Below are positions 25,591 to 33,568 of a DNA stretch of 64,000 nt, piece after piece. The notes beneath the pieces are model-generated. The model saw only the letters and a program-made list of their open reading frames with translations, was not told the DNA's origin and ran no database searches. Every line of letters begins with the position of its first letter. Within the stretch, counting starts at the first letter, position 1. The DNA is from Modestobacter sp. VKM Ac-2986 (GTDB lineage: Bacteria > Actinomycetota > Actinomycetes > Mycobacteriales > Geodermatophilaceae): the NCBI RefSeq assembly GCF_026967795.1, contig NZ_JAPVBH010000007.1, positions 248,001 to 312,000 of the forward strand. The letters run 5' to 3'. Both the position numbers and the translations under genes were made by a program.

Positions 25591-26604
25591 TCAGGTGGTG
25601 GGCGTCCAGCCGAGCGCGGGGCCGAGGCTGCCGGCGATGTCGGTGAGGATCTGCACGTAGTCCTCGGGCTCGAAGCTGAACGGCAGCGCGAAGACGACCT
25701 CCTCGACCTCGCGGAAGCCGGCGTGGGCGTACAGCTGCTCGGCGATCTGCTCGGCGGTGCCGACCAGGTCGGCGGCGAACATCAGCCGGCCCGGGCCCTG
25801 CGGCGAGCGGGTGCGCGGCGTCCGCTCGGCGGCGTAGGCCTCGTACTTGGCGCGCTGTGCGGGCGTCGCGGAGTCGGTCGGGATGACGACCAGCCCCTGC
25901 GACACCCGCCCGGCCGGGTGGACGGCCTTGAACGCCTGCACCTGGCCGGCCTGCTCGGTGGCGAAGTCCTCGGTCACCTCGGCCTTCACCACGCTGGAGG
26001 TGAGGAAGTTCAGCCCGTTCTCCCCCGCCCACTGCGCCGAGCGCAGCGACGCCCCGCCGTACCAGAGCCGGGACCGCAGCCCTGCCGAGTGCGGCTGCAC
26101 GCGGTCGGACCACTCCTCGACCACGCCCTCCTTGCCGCGGAAGCCCGACGCGGGGGCGCCGTCGACGAAGCGCACGAACCGGGCGACCCGCTCGTAGGAG
26201 AAGTCCTCGACGTCGGCGGTGTCGGGGTAGAGCGCGGCCTTGACGTCGTCCCAGTGCATCGGCGGGCCGACGGAGACGCCGGGGTTGAGCCGGCCGCCGC
26301 TGAGCACGTCGACGGTGGCGAGGTCCTCGGCCAATCGCAGCGGGTTCTCCCACGCCAGCGGCGTCACCGCGGTGCCCAGCTCGATCCGCGTCGTGCGCTG
26401 GGTGGCCGCGGCCAGGACGGCGACCGGCGAGGAGATGCCGAACTGCAGGTGCCGGTGCCGCAGCCACGCACTGTCGAAGCCGAGCTGCTCGCCGAGCTCG
26501 ATGACCCGCAGCGTCGTCTCGTGCCCGGCCCGTGGGTCGGCCTCGTCGAAGACGCCGATGGTCAGGAACCCGAGCTTCTGCAGCGGCACACCGGGGGCAG
26601 GCAT
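25591..26604 (-). CDS. LLM class flavin-dependent oxidoreductase (luciferase-like monooxygenase)
   Basis: A 337-residue TIM-barrel protein of the bacterial luciferase-like superfamily, using FMN or F420. Recognisable parts: LGFDSAWLRHRHLQFGISSP (35-60), AAATQRTTRIELGTAVTPL, WENPLRLAEDLATVDVLSGGRLNPGVSVG, the family hallmark, and a C-terminal GTAEQIAEQLYAH segment. The substrate cannot be predicted. ATG start has CATGAT six bases upstream and no Shine-Dalgarno, so the mRNA appears leaderless. Confidence 0.9.
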   Translation of the reverse strand: MPAPGVPLQKLGFLTIGVFDEADPRAGHETTLRVIELGEQLGFDSAWLRHRHLQFGISSPVAVLAAATQRTTRIELGTAVTPLAWENPLRLAEDLATVDVLSGGRLNPGVSVGPPMHWDDVKAALYPDTADVEDFSYERVARFVRFVDGAPASGFRGKEGVVEEWSDRVQPHSAGLRSRLWYGGASLRSAQWAGENGLNFLTSSVVKAEVTEDFATEQAGQVQAFKAVHPAGRVSQGLVVIPTDSATPAQRAKYEAYAAERTPRTRSPQGPGRLMFAADLVGTAEQIAEQLYAHAGFREVEEVVFALPFSFEPEDYVQILTDIAGSLGPALGWTPTT

Positions 26605-26610
26605 GCCCCG

Positions 26611-26616
26611 ATCATG
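26611..26616 (-). promoter_or_regulatory. -10 element (CATGAT) of a leaderless transcript
   Basis: On the minus strand CATGAT is followed by six bases and the ATG at 26604 of the luciferase-like gene. Confidence 0.5.
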
Positions 26617-26627
26617 CCGGGTGCCGC

Positions 26628-27197
26628 TCAGACCGCGGTGAGGACGCCGCCGTCCAGGACCTGCTGCAGCCGGCGCATGCCGGCCAGCATCCGGGTCTTC
26701 ACGGTGCCCAGCGGAGCGCCGGTGCGCGCGGCGATCTCCCGCTGGGTGTACCCGCCCCAGTAGGCGAGCACGAGCGCCTCGCGCTGCGCCGCGGGCAGGT
26801 CGTCCAGCGCCCGGCGCACCCGTGCGTCGCCCAGCCGGTCGACGACCCGGTCGGCGAGGTCGGGCTCCTCGGTGCGGGCCCGGTCCTCCGCGTCGGCGTC
26901 GGTGCGCCGGCGGAGGGAGGCCTCGTGCCGGACGGCGTCCACCGCCTTGTGGTGCACCAGCGACAGGAACCAGGAGCCGAACGACCCGCGGGCGTCGGCG
27001 AAGGCGGCGGGGTCGCGCCAGTAGGCCAGGAACGCCTCCTGGACGACGTCCTCGGCGATCCGGTCGTCGGCGACGATCCGGCGGGCCAGGCCCAGGGCCG
27101 GGCCGGTCCAGCGGTCGAGCAGGTCCGCGAGGAGCCCGTCTGCGGTGCGGCCCTGGTCCGGACCGGCGAGTGACGTCACCTCAGGAAGATGGTGCAC
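26628..27197 (-). CDS. RNA polymerase sigma factor, ECF/SigK-like (sigma-70 family)
   Basis: An alternative sigma factor of about 189 residues. Region 2: LARRIVADDRIAEDVVQEAFLAYWRDP, with the -10 recognition helix (GSFGSWFLSLVHHKAVDAVR). Region 4: LDDLPAAQREALVLAYWGGYTQREIAARTGAPLGTVKTRM, which reads the -35 element. Between them lies a charged linker with RRRTDADAEDRAR. No anti-sigma gene is adjacent, unlike most SigK/SigL loci. The start is uncertain: the frame opens with GTG at 27224, but that codon lies inside the terminator hairpin of the upstream gene; GTG at 27197 or 27179 is more plausible. Confidence 0.88.
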   Translation of the reverse strand: MHHLPEVTSLAGPDQGRTADGLLADLLDRWTGPALGLARRIVADDRIAEDVVQEAFLAYWRDPAAFADARGSFGSWFLSLVHHKAVDAVRHEASLRRRTDADAEDRARTEEPDLADRVVDRLGDARVRRALDDLPAAQREALVLAYWGGYTQREIAARTGAPLGTVKTRMLAGMRRLQQVLDGGVLTAV

Positions 27198-27212
27198 AAC
27201 CTGGTCGCGCAA

Positions 27213-27244
27213 ACGCCCCGTCACCCTCTCGGGTGACGGGGCGT
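27213..27244 (-). terminator. Terminator of the DUF4407 gene
   Basis: Perfect 14-bp arms (27213-27226 and 27231-27244) with a TCTC loop, 19 bases past the minus-strand stop at 27263. The structure reaches into the longest possible reading frame of the sigma factor, which argues for a shorter sigma factor. Confidence 0.75.
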
Positions 27245-27262
27245 CCTCACGCGGGGTGGGGC

Positions 27263-28789
27263 TCAGTTGTCGGCCAGCACGACGGTGTCGGCGACGCGGG
27301 GCGCGGGCACCGGCGGCCGGCTGGCCGTCGTCCCGAACGTCCGGACCGCGGACGGGGCGGTCATCATGGCCTCGAGCTCACCGGTGTCCAGGGTGGGCTC
27401 CAGCGACGTGACCGGCTTCGCGGCAGGAGCGGCGGCCGGAGCCGGGGTGCGGACCATCCGGCCCAGCACCCGGCGCAGGCTGCGGGCCTCGCGGCGACGC
27501 GCCTTCCGCTCGGCGGCCCGCTCGGCCTCCTCGCGGGCGGCGATCTCCCGGTCGAGGATCTCCCGGGCCATCCGGTCGGTCTCGGCCGCGACGATCAGGT
27601 CGGCCCGGGCCTGCTGCGCGCGCTGGCGGCCGTTGCGGCGGATCTCCTCCGCCTCGACGTCCTCCTCGTCGCGGGACTCCTCCAGCCGGTCGTAGGCGGT
27701 GGGCTCGGAGAAGTTGAGCATCACCTTCATCAGCACCGGCAGCAGCTCGACGGACAGGAAGAGCAGGAAGAGCATCAGGTGGGCGGTGCCGGCCGCGGGG
27801 CGGTCCTCGGCCAGCCGGTCCATCGCCTCGAGCCGGGCCAGCAGGCCGTCGCTCTGGGCGTTCTGCTCGTCGAAGGCGGCCTGCTCGGCGACCCGCGCCG
27901 AGGTCAGCCGCTGCAGCTCCGCGGTGTGGGTGGCCAGGTCGGCCTGGGCGATCGCGACGCTGCGGGCGCCGGCGCTGACCGCGTCGGTCCCGGCGGACTC
28001 GCGGGCCTGCTCCAGCGCCTGCTCGGCGCTGTCCAGCTCGGCCCGGGCGGCGTCGCGGACGTCGGCCTGCGCGGCGGCCGCGGCGGCGGCACCGAAGTAG
28101 GCCGCCCCCTGGCCCTCGTCGCCCGAGCCGCAGGTGCCGTCGAGCTCGCACTGGGCCTTTGCCTGCAGGTCGGCGTAGGTGGCCGCCTCGGCGTCGTAGG
28201 CGGCCTGCTTGGCGTCCCGCTCGGTCTGCGCCCCGGTCACCCGGGGGTCGGCGTTGGGGTCGGCCGTGCCGCCGCCGGCGAGCACGGCCTGCTCCTCGGC
28301 GATCTGCCGCTCCAGCACCGGGATCGGCGCATAGCGGGCGTCGGCGGCCAGCTCGTCGGTGAACTGCTCGGCGGCCTCGGCCTGCAGCGTGACGATCGTG
28401 GTGTCGATCTCCTTGCTGAACACCTGGAGCGTCAGCGGCGTGGAGATGACGGTGCCCAGCAGGACGGCGAGGCCGATCCGGGGCACGGCCATCGCGGTGT
28501 TGCGCAGCCAGGAGGAGTCGTGCGCCATCCCGACCAGCAGCATCCGGTCCAGGTTGACGATCACCATCCCCCAGCCGATGCCGACCAGGACGGACACCGG
28601 CCACCAGACACCCAGGGCCATGTGCAGGGCGAACGCCATGGACAGCGCCGCCAGGCCACCGGTGCTGATCAGCACGCCACCCAGGGCGACGAACTTGGCG
28701 CGGGCTCCGGGGGCGACGGCGAGCACGTCGAGCCGGGCCCCGGCGAGCACGGCCAGCCGGTCACCGGTGGTGCGATTGCGGACCTTCAT
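27263..28789 (-). CDS. DUF4407 integral membrane protein
   Basis: A 508-residue protein of the DUF4407 family. Layout: three or four N-terminal membrane helices (residues about 30-125, including VALGGVLISTGGLAALSMAF and PRIGLAVLLGTVISTP), a long periplasmic or extracellular coiled-coil rich in Ala, Glu and Gln (130-320, with a CELDGTCGSG cysteine pair), a fourth membrane helix (LMLFLLFLSVELLPVLMKV, near 330-350) and a charged cytoplasmic tail with two Ala/Pro segments. Function unknown; family members are widespread in Bacteroidetes and Actinobacteria. ATG start; the leader contains an 8-bp perfect palindrome. Confidence 0.88.
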   Translation of the reverse strand: MKVRNRTTGDRLAVLAGARLDVLAVAPGARAKFVALGGVLISTGGLAALSMAFALHMALGVWWPVSVLVGIGWGMVIVNLDRMLLVGMAHDSSWLRNTAMAVPRIGLAVLLGTVISTPLTLQVFSKEIDTTIVTLQAEAAEQFTDELAADARYAPIPVLERQIAEEQAVLAGGGTADPNADPRVTGAQTERDAKQAAYDAEAATYADLQAKAQCELDGTCGSGDEGQGAAYFGAAAAAAAQADVRDAARAELDSAEQALEQARESAGTDAVSAGARSVAIAQADLATHTAELQRLTSARVAEQAAFDEQNAQSDGLLARLEAMDRLAEDRPAAGTAHLMLFLLFLSVELLPVLMKVMLNFSEPTAYDRLEESRDEEDVEAEEIRRNGRQRAQQARADLIVAAETDRMAREILDREIAAREEAERAAERKARRREARSLRRVLGRMVRTPAPAAAPAAKPVTSLEPTLDTGELEAMMTAPSAVRTFGTTASRPPVPAPRVADTVVLADN

Positions 28790-28806
28790 GCAGACGACGT
28801 CCTCTC

Positions 28807-28824
28807 GGTTCTGTGCAGAACCGC
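28807..28824. promoter_or_regulatory. Palindrome CGGTTCTG-TG-CAGAACCG upstream of the DUF4407 gene
   Basis: A perfect 8-bp inverted repeat with a two-base centre, ending 18 bases before the DUF4407 start codon at 28789. It is suited to bind a dimeric regulator or to form a leader hairpin next to the GAGAGGA ribosome binding site. The GTTC/GAAC halves are in the opposite order to the actinobacterial LexA box. Confidence 0.4.
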
Positions 28825-28869
28825 TATCGGTCGCCCGCTCCCCGGTCGGTACCCCCGGCGGCTGTGAGG

Positions 28870-29400
28870 TCAGACGCCGAGGTGCGCCAGCGCCTGCAGC
28901 AGCAACGTGCCCTGGCCGTTGGCGAGCTCGGCGAGCACCTCGGGACGGCGCGCGTCCTCGGGTGAGAACCAGGTGAGCTCCAGCGCGTCCTGCTGCGGTG
29001 CGCAGTCGCCCTCGACCGGGACGACGTAGGCCAGCGACACCGCGTGCTGCCGCGGGTCGTGGAACGGCGTGACGCCCGGGGTCGGGAAGTACTCGGCGAT
29101 GGTGAACGGCTGCGGGGCGGCCGGCACCCGCGGCAGGGCCAGCGGGCCGAGGTCCTTCTCCAGGTTCCGCAGCAGCGCCGAGCGGACCCGCTCGTGGTAG
29201 AGCACCCGGCCCGAGACCAGGGCGCGCTTGACCTGGCCGTCGCCACCGATCCGCAGCAGCAGACCGACCGCGGTCACCACGCCGTGGTCGTCCACGCGCA
29301 CCGGCACGGCGTCGACGTAGAGGATCGGCAGCCGCTCGCGGGCGGAGTCCATCTCCTCCCGGGAGAGCCAGCCAGTGTCGGAGTTCGTCACCTCGGTCAT
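28870..29400 (-). CDS. NUDIX-fold protein, DUF4916 family
   Basis: A 176-residue actinobacterial protein of the NUDIX-like DUF4916 family, recognised by the conserved beginning (GWLSREEMDSARERLPILYVDAVPVRVDD), the LVSGRVLYHERVRSALLRNLEKDLGP segment that replaces the Nudix box, PFTIAEYFPTPG and DALELTWFSPEDA. The canonical GX5EX7REUXEEXGU box is degenerate, so hydrolase activity is doubtful. ATG at 29400 has TAGACA six bases upstream and no ribosome binding site, indicating a leaderless mRNA; a GTG two codons earlier is in frame. Confidence 0.85.
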   Translation of the reverse strand: MTEVTNSDTGWLSREEMDSARERLPILYVDAVPVRVDDHGVVTAVGLLLRIGGDGQVKRALVSGRVLYHERVRSALLRNLEKDLGPLALPRVPAAPQPFTIAEYFPTPGVTPFHDPRQHAVSLAYVVPVEGDCAPQQDALELTWFSPEDARRPEVLAELANGQGTLLLQALAHLGV

Positions 29401-29406
29401 GTGCAC

Positions 29407-29412
29407 TGTCTA
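29407..29412 (-). promoter_or_regulatory. -10 element (TAGACA) of a leaderless transcript
   Basis: On the minus strand TAGACA is followed by six bases and the ATG at 29400. Confidence 0.5.
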
Positions 29413-29497
29413 GCCGATGCGCAGCCGACGGTCAGCCGCTGCCCGGGGTGACCTGCCCGACGGATGGCGACCGAGGGCGTGAGGCCAACCACAACAC

Positions 29498-29526
29498 CTG
29501 CCAGATGGACGCCGGATCTGTATCGG
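29498..29526 (+). promoter_or_regulatory. Promoter of the excalibur-sortase operon
   Basis: CTGCCA at 29498-29503 and TATCGG at 29521-29526 are 17 bp apart. The start would be near 29533, giving a leader of about 79 nt that ends in the AGGAG binding site before the ATG at 29612. Confidence 0.45.
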
Positions 29527-29611
29527 AACACGCCCGGCCGCGCTGTGCGGCTGCTGAGCACCACCGGCTGATGCTGGGCGCAACCACCCGGACCCACCTC
29601 CAGGAGCAGAC

Positions 29612-30040
29612 ATGCGCATCCGCCGCACCGCCCTCGCCCTCGTCCTCGCCGCCGGCATCTCCGCCCCGCTGACCGGCACCGCCTCCGCCGCCGACCGCGA
29701 CTGCCCGGACTTCGCCAGCCAGGCTGACGCGCAGGCCGCCTACAACGCCGTCGCCGGCGACCCCGAGCGTCTTGACCGCGACAACGACGGCATCGCCTGC
29801 GAGACCGAGGACTACGACGCCGCTGCCGCCCCCGCCCCGGCTCCCGCTGCCGCTCCGGCCGCCGCTGCTCCCGCCGCCGCCCCGGCCCCGCAGGTCGCCG
29901 CGCGTCCCGCCGGTGCGGTCGCCGCCGGCGACGGCTCGTCGGACAGCAGCAGCACGCTGCCCTACGTCCTCGGTGGCCTGGCGTTCGCCGGCGCCGGTGG
30001 TGCGGCGATGGCCGCCCGCCGCTCCCGCAGCAACGCCTGA
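29612..30040 (+). CDS. Secreted excalibur calcium-binding protein with C-terminal membrane anchor
   Basis: A 142-residue surface protein. Signal peptide RRTALALVLAAGISAPLTGTASA (residues 4-26), then a short excalibur domain with cysteines in DCPDF and the calcium-binding loop DRDNDGIACE (about 54-63), an Ala/Pro spacer, and a C-terminal hydrophobic helix followed by RRSRS. This tail has the shape of a sortase signal (hydrophobic segment and positive charges), and a sortase gene follows after 29 bp, but the LPXTG-type motif is replaced by TLPYV just before the helix. It may be a non-canonical sortase substrate or simply membrane anchored. Confidence 0.85.
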   Translation: MRIRRTALALVLAAGISAPLTGTASAADRDCPDFASQADAQAAYNAVAGDPERLDRDNDGIACETEDYDAAAAPAPAPAAAPAAAAPAAAPAPQVAARPAGAVAAGDGSSDSSSTLPYVLGGLAFAGAGGAAMAARRSRSNA

Positions 30041-30069
30041 CCGCCCTCCCACCCCGCGACAGGCGCCGC

Positions 30070-30939
30070 GTGCAGCACCGCGCACCCCGGACCGGCTGGC
30101 CGGACTCTCGGGTCCGACCGGCCGGTCCGGTGCGCATCGCGGGCGTCTACCCCCCGCCGCTGCCCGGCGCCGCTCGTCCGGCGTCGCCGCAGCCGGCACC
30201 CCCGCAGCCGGTACCCCCCGGCCTCCAGCTCGCCGACGACGTCCTCGCCGAGCTGCGCCGCCCGCGGGTCACCCGCTACGACCGCTCCCGCCCCGCAGCA
30301 CCATCCCGGCCCAGCACCACCCGGGTCTGGACGGGCACATCGGTGGTGCTCGCCGCAGCCGGCGTCGCCGCCGTCGTCCTGGTCCCGCACGGCGGACCCC
30401 AGCCCGTGCGGCTCGACGTCCCGGTCGCGGCGTCGGTCCCCGCGCCGGTCGCCGGTCAGCCCGCCGACGCCGCGGCGCTGCAGCTGCCGGCCAGCGCGCC
30501 GGTGCGCGTGCGCATCCCTGCGCTGGGCGTCACCTCAGCGGTCATCGAGCTGGGCCTGCAGGACGACGGCTCGATGGAGGTGCCGCGCGGCGCGTACCCC
30601 GTGGGCTGGTACGACCGCAGCCCCACACCCGGTGAGCTCGGCCCCGCCGTCCTGGCCGGGCACGTCGACTGGGCGGGTGAGCCCGGCGCTCTCTACGGGC
30701 TGCGCGAGCTGCTGCCCGGCGACGAGGTCGTGGTCGAACGCGCCGACGGCACGGTGGCCACCTTCCGGGTCGACCGGGTCGAGGAGCACGACAAGGACGC
30801 CTTCCCCAGCGACGAGGTCTACGGCGACCTCCCCACGGCCGGCCTCCGGCTGATCACCTGCGGGGGCAGCTTCGACAGCGAGACCGGCGACTACGACGAC
30901 AACGTCATCGTCTTCGCCACCCTGGTCTCCGGCGGCTGA
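30070..30939 (+). CDS. Class F sortase
   Basis: A 289-residue membrane-anchored transpeptidase. A Pro-rich cytosolic N-terminus, one transmembrane helix (residues 90-106, SVVLAAAGVAAVVLVP), then the sortase barrel: VRIPALGVTSAVIELGL, catalytic His198 in VLAGHVDW and Cys264 in LITCGGSFD. The C-terminal DYDDNVIVFATL strand completes the domain. Sortases join surface proteins to the cell wall; the preceding excalibur gene is the obvious substrate candidate. GTG start, close to the upstream stop, so the genes are probably one operon. Confidence 0.9.
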   Translation: MQHRAPRTGWPDSRVRPAGPVRIAGVYPPPLPGAARPASPQPAPPQPVPPGLQLADDVLAELRRPRVTRYDRSRPAAPSRPSTTRVWTGTSVVLAAAGVAAVVLVPHGGPQPVRLDVPVAASVPAPVAGQPADAAALQLPASAPVRVRIPALGVTSAVIELGLQDDGSMEVPRGAYPVGWYDRSPTPGELGPAVLAGHVDWAGEPGALYGLRELLPGDEVVVERADGTVATFRVDRVEEHDKDAFPSDEVYGDLPTAGLRLITCGGSFDSETGDYDDNVIVFATLVSGG

Positions 30940-31009
30940 CCGCCCTCCCGCCGTCGACGCCGTCGCGGGCTGCTGGTCTCATGGAGTCACGTGCGGTGAG
31001 AGGAACGGC

Positions 31010-32578
31010 ATGGAACCGAACGGCCGGCTCCTCGGGGGCCGTTACGAGCTGACCGGGCTGATCGCCACCGGTGGCATGGGCCAGGTCTGGCAGGGCCGGG
31101 ACAACGTGCTGGCCCGCGACGTAGCGGTCAAGGTGCTGCGCAGCGAGTTCACCGGCGACCCCACCTTCCTCGCCCGCTTCCGGTCCGAGGCCCAGCTCGC
31201 CGCCGGTCTCGTGCACCCCAACATCGCCACGCTGTTCGACTACGGCGAGGTGCCCGCCGCCGACCCGCGCAGCGAGCACCTGGCCTACCTGGTCATGGAG
31301 CTGGTGCGCGGTGAGTCGCTGTCCACCGTGCTGCACCGCGACCGCCGGCTCACCCCCGAGCGCACGCTCGACGTGCTGCGGCAGAGCGCCGCCGGACTGG
31401 CCGCCGCGCACGCCGCCGGCGTCGTCCACCGCGACGTCAAGCCGGGCAACCTGCTGCTCGCCGACGACGGCACCGTCAAGGTCACCGACTTCGGGGTGGC
31501 CGTCACCGCCGCCAGCCAGCAGCTGACCCAGGTCGGCCAGGTCATCGGCACCGCCAGCTACCTCTCCCCCGAGCAGGCCGAGGGCGCCCGCGCCACCCCG
31601 GCCAGCGACGTCTACGCCCTGGGCCTGGTCGGCTACGAGTGCCTGTCGGGGCAACGCGCCTTCGACGGCGAGAGCTCCGTGCAGGTGCTGATGGCGCAGA
31701 TCCACGACACCCCGGCGCCGCTGCCCGGTGACGTGCCCGCCCCGGTGCGGCAGCTCATCGACACCGCGATGGCCAAGGACCCGGCCCGACGGTTCCGCGA
31801 CGGCGCCGCGTTCCGGGACGCCGTCGACGCCGTCCGCGGTGGCCGCGCCGCCACCGACGGCCCGCGGACGGCGGTGCTGCCCGCGTACCGCGAGGACGCG
31901 GACCGGACCGTGTCGGTCGCCGCGGTGGCCGCCGCCGGCGCCGCCGGGACCAGGCCGCCCACGGCCACGCGCGCGATGCCCCCCGTGCGCGCGGGCGCCG
32001 CACCGGAGGAGCCACGACGCCGCCGCCGGCTGCTCGTCCCGCTGCTCGCACTGCTGGCCGTCGTCGCGATCGTCCTCGGCGCCGTCGCGCTGACCAACCA
32101 GCCCGACGACGGCGCGACGGCCGCCGTGCCGACCACCACGTCGGCGGCGCCCACGCCCAGCCCGACGGCGACCAGCCCCCGGCTCAGCCCGAGCACCAGC
32201 TCGGCCGCCCCGACACCGACCGCGGCCTCCGTCGACGCAGGTGACTACCTGGGCCGCCCCGTCGAGGAGGTCGACGCCGCACTGGTCGACCTCGGGTACA
32301 CCGTCGTCCGGGAGCCGCGGCCCAACCCGGCGGAGGCCGAGGGGACGGTCGTCGACCTGCAGCCCACCGGGCGGCTCGCGCGAGGCGAGACGGTGACGGT
32401 CAGCTACGCCACCGCTCCCCCGGCACCCACGCCGTCGGCCGAGCCGACCCCGACCGCCGAGCCGACCCCGACGGAGGACGAGCCGGACGAGGGCGAGCCC
32501 GACGAGGACGGGAACGGCGGGGGCAACGGCAGGGGCAGGGACGACAAGCCCGACAAGGACAGGGGCGGCAACGGCTGA
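31010..32578 (+). CDS. Transmembrane Ser/Thr protein kinase with PASTA-like domain
   Basis: A 522-residue eukaryotic-type kinase. Kinase domain 9-270: glycine loop LIATGGMGQV, Lys in VAVKVL, catalytic HRDVKPGNLL, DFGVA, and GTASYLSPEQAEG. A juxtamembrane Arg-rich stretch precedes a single helix (about 345-364), then an extracellular Pro/Thr segment, one PASTA-like repeat (YLGRPVEEVDAALVDLGYTV) that in relatives binds muropeptides, and an Asp/Gly-rich tail. Only one PASTA repeat is seen, against four in mycobacterial PknB. ATG start with AGAGGA six bases upstream. It probably adjusts wall growth; an excalibur/sortase pair lies upstream. Confidence 0.92.
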   Translation: MEPNGRLLGGRYELTGLIATGGMGQVWQGRDNVLARDVAVKVLRSEFTGDPTFLARFRSEAQLAAGLVHPNIATLFDYGEVPAADPRSEHLAYLVMELVRGESLSTVLHRDRRLTPERTLDVLRQSAAGLAAAHAAGVVHRDVKPGNLLLADDGTVKVTDFGVAVTAASQQLTQVGQVIGTASYLSPEQAEGARATPASDVYALGLVGYECLSGQRAFDGESSVQVLMAQIHDTPAPLPGDVPAPVRQLIDTAMAKDPARRFRDGAAFRDAVDAVRGGRAATDGPRTAVLPAYREDADRTVSVAAVAAAGAAGTRPPTATRAMPPVRAGAAPEEPRRRRRLLVPLLALLAVVAIVLGAVALTNQPDDGATAAVPTTTSAAPTPSPTATSPRLSPSTSSAAPTPTAASVDAGDYLGRPVEEVDAALVDLGYTVVREPRPNPAEAEGTVVDLQPTGRLARGETVTVSYATAPPAPTPSAEPTPTAEPTPTEDEPDEGEPDEDGNGGGNGRGRDDKPDKDRGGNG

Positions 32579-32587
32579 CCAGTCGGT

Positions 32588-32611
32588 CGGCGGGCCTGCC
32601 GCAGCCCGCCG
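32588..32611 (+). terminator. Stem-loop after the kinase gene
   Basis: Eight-bp GC-rich arms (32588-32595 and 32604-32611) with an eight-base loop, ten bases past the stop codon. Confidence 0.5.
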
Positions 32612-32674
32612 CCTCCGCCCCCGCACCGGACAGCAGAGTGTGTGGCGCGCGGCCGGGTGGGGCACGCCCGGTGC

Positions 32675-33568
32675 ATGGCCGACCAGTACACGTTCACCGA
32701 CCCGACCACCCAGTACCGCACCGCGGGCTTCCCGGAGCAGCAGCAGGAGGGCACCGGCCTGGACGAGGAGCTCCAGGTCACCGCCGACCACGGCGAGGAG
32801 ACCTACCGCGGCAGCGGTCGGCTCACCGGTCGCAAGGCGCTGGTCACCGGCGCGGACTCCGGCATCGGCCGCGCCGCCGCGATCGCGTTCGCCCGCGAGG
32901 GGGCCGACGTGGTGCTCAACTACCTCCCCGAGGAGCAGGCCGACGCCGAGGACGTCGCCGCGCTGGTCGAGGCCGCCGGGCAGAAGGCCGTGCTCGCCCC
33001 GGCCGACCTGTCCGACGAGACCGCCGCCCGCGCGCTGGTGCACACGGCCCTCGACGCCCTCGGCGGGATCGACATCATCGCCAACGTCGCCGGCAAGCAG
33101 GTCTACGTCGAGGACCTGGCCGACGTCACCTCCGAGCAGTTCGACGCGACGTTCAAGGTCAACGTCTACGCGCTGTTCTGGATCGTCCAGGAGGCGCTGC
33201 CGCACCTGCCGGCCGGCGCCACGATCATCAACACCAGCTCGATCCAGGCCTACCAGCCCTCCCCCGGGCTGGTCGACTACGCGACCACCAAGGCCGCGAT
33301 CAACACGATGAGCAAGGCGCTGGCCCAGCAGCTGGCACCCAAGGGCATCCGGGTCAACGTGGTCGCCCCCGGGCCGTTCTGGACCCCGCTGCAGGCCAGT
33401 GGCGGCCAGCCCACCGACGCGCTGCCGGAGTTCGGCAGCGAGACCCCGATGGGCCGCGCCGGGCAGCCGGCCGAGCTCGGCCCGGTGTACGTGTTCCTCG
33501 CCTCGCAGGAGTCCAGCTACGTCACCGGCGAGACCCTCAACGTCAACGGTGGGATGCCCACCCCGTGA
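32675..33568 (+). CDS. SDR family oxidoreductase
   Basis: A 297-residue short-chain dehydrogenase of the extended N-terminus type seen in general-stress proteins (YdaD/YhdF/GsiB-like). Cofactor loop [12 protein letters not shown], catalytic Ser in NTSSIQAY, Tyr and Lys in YATTKAAIN, and [10 protein letters not shown] in the substrate region. The first 45 residues ([20 protein letters not shown]) match the family's typical lead-in before the Rossmann fold. ATG at 32675 is taken; residues upstream are noise. Its stop overlaps the start of the GH15 gene. Confidence 0.9.
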   Translation: MADQYTFTDPTTQYRTAGFPEQQQEGTGLDEELQVTADHGEETYRGSGRLTGRKALVTGADSGIGRAAAIAFAREGADVVLNYLPEEQADAEDVAALVEAAGQKAVLAPADLSDETAARALVHTALDALGGIDIIANVAGKQVYVEDLADVTSEQFDATFKVNVYALFWIVQEALPHLPAGATIINTSSIQAYQPSPGLVDYATTKAAINTMSKALAQQLAPKGIRVNVVAPGPFWTPLQASGGQPTDALPEFGSETPMGRAGQPAELGPVYVFLASQESSYVTGETLNVNGGMPTP

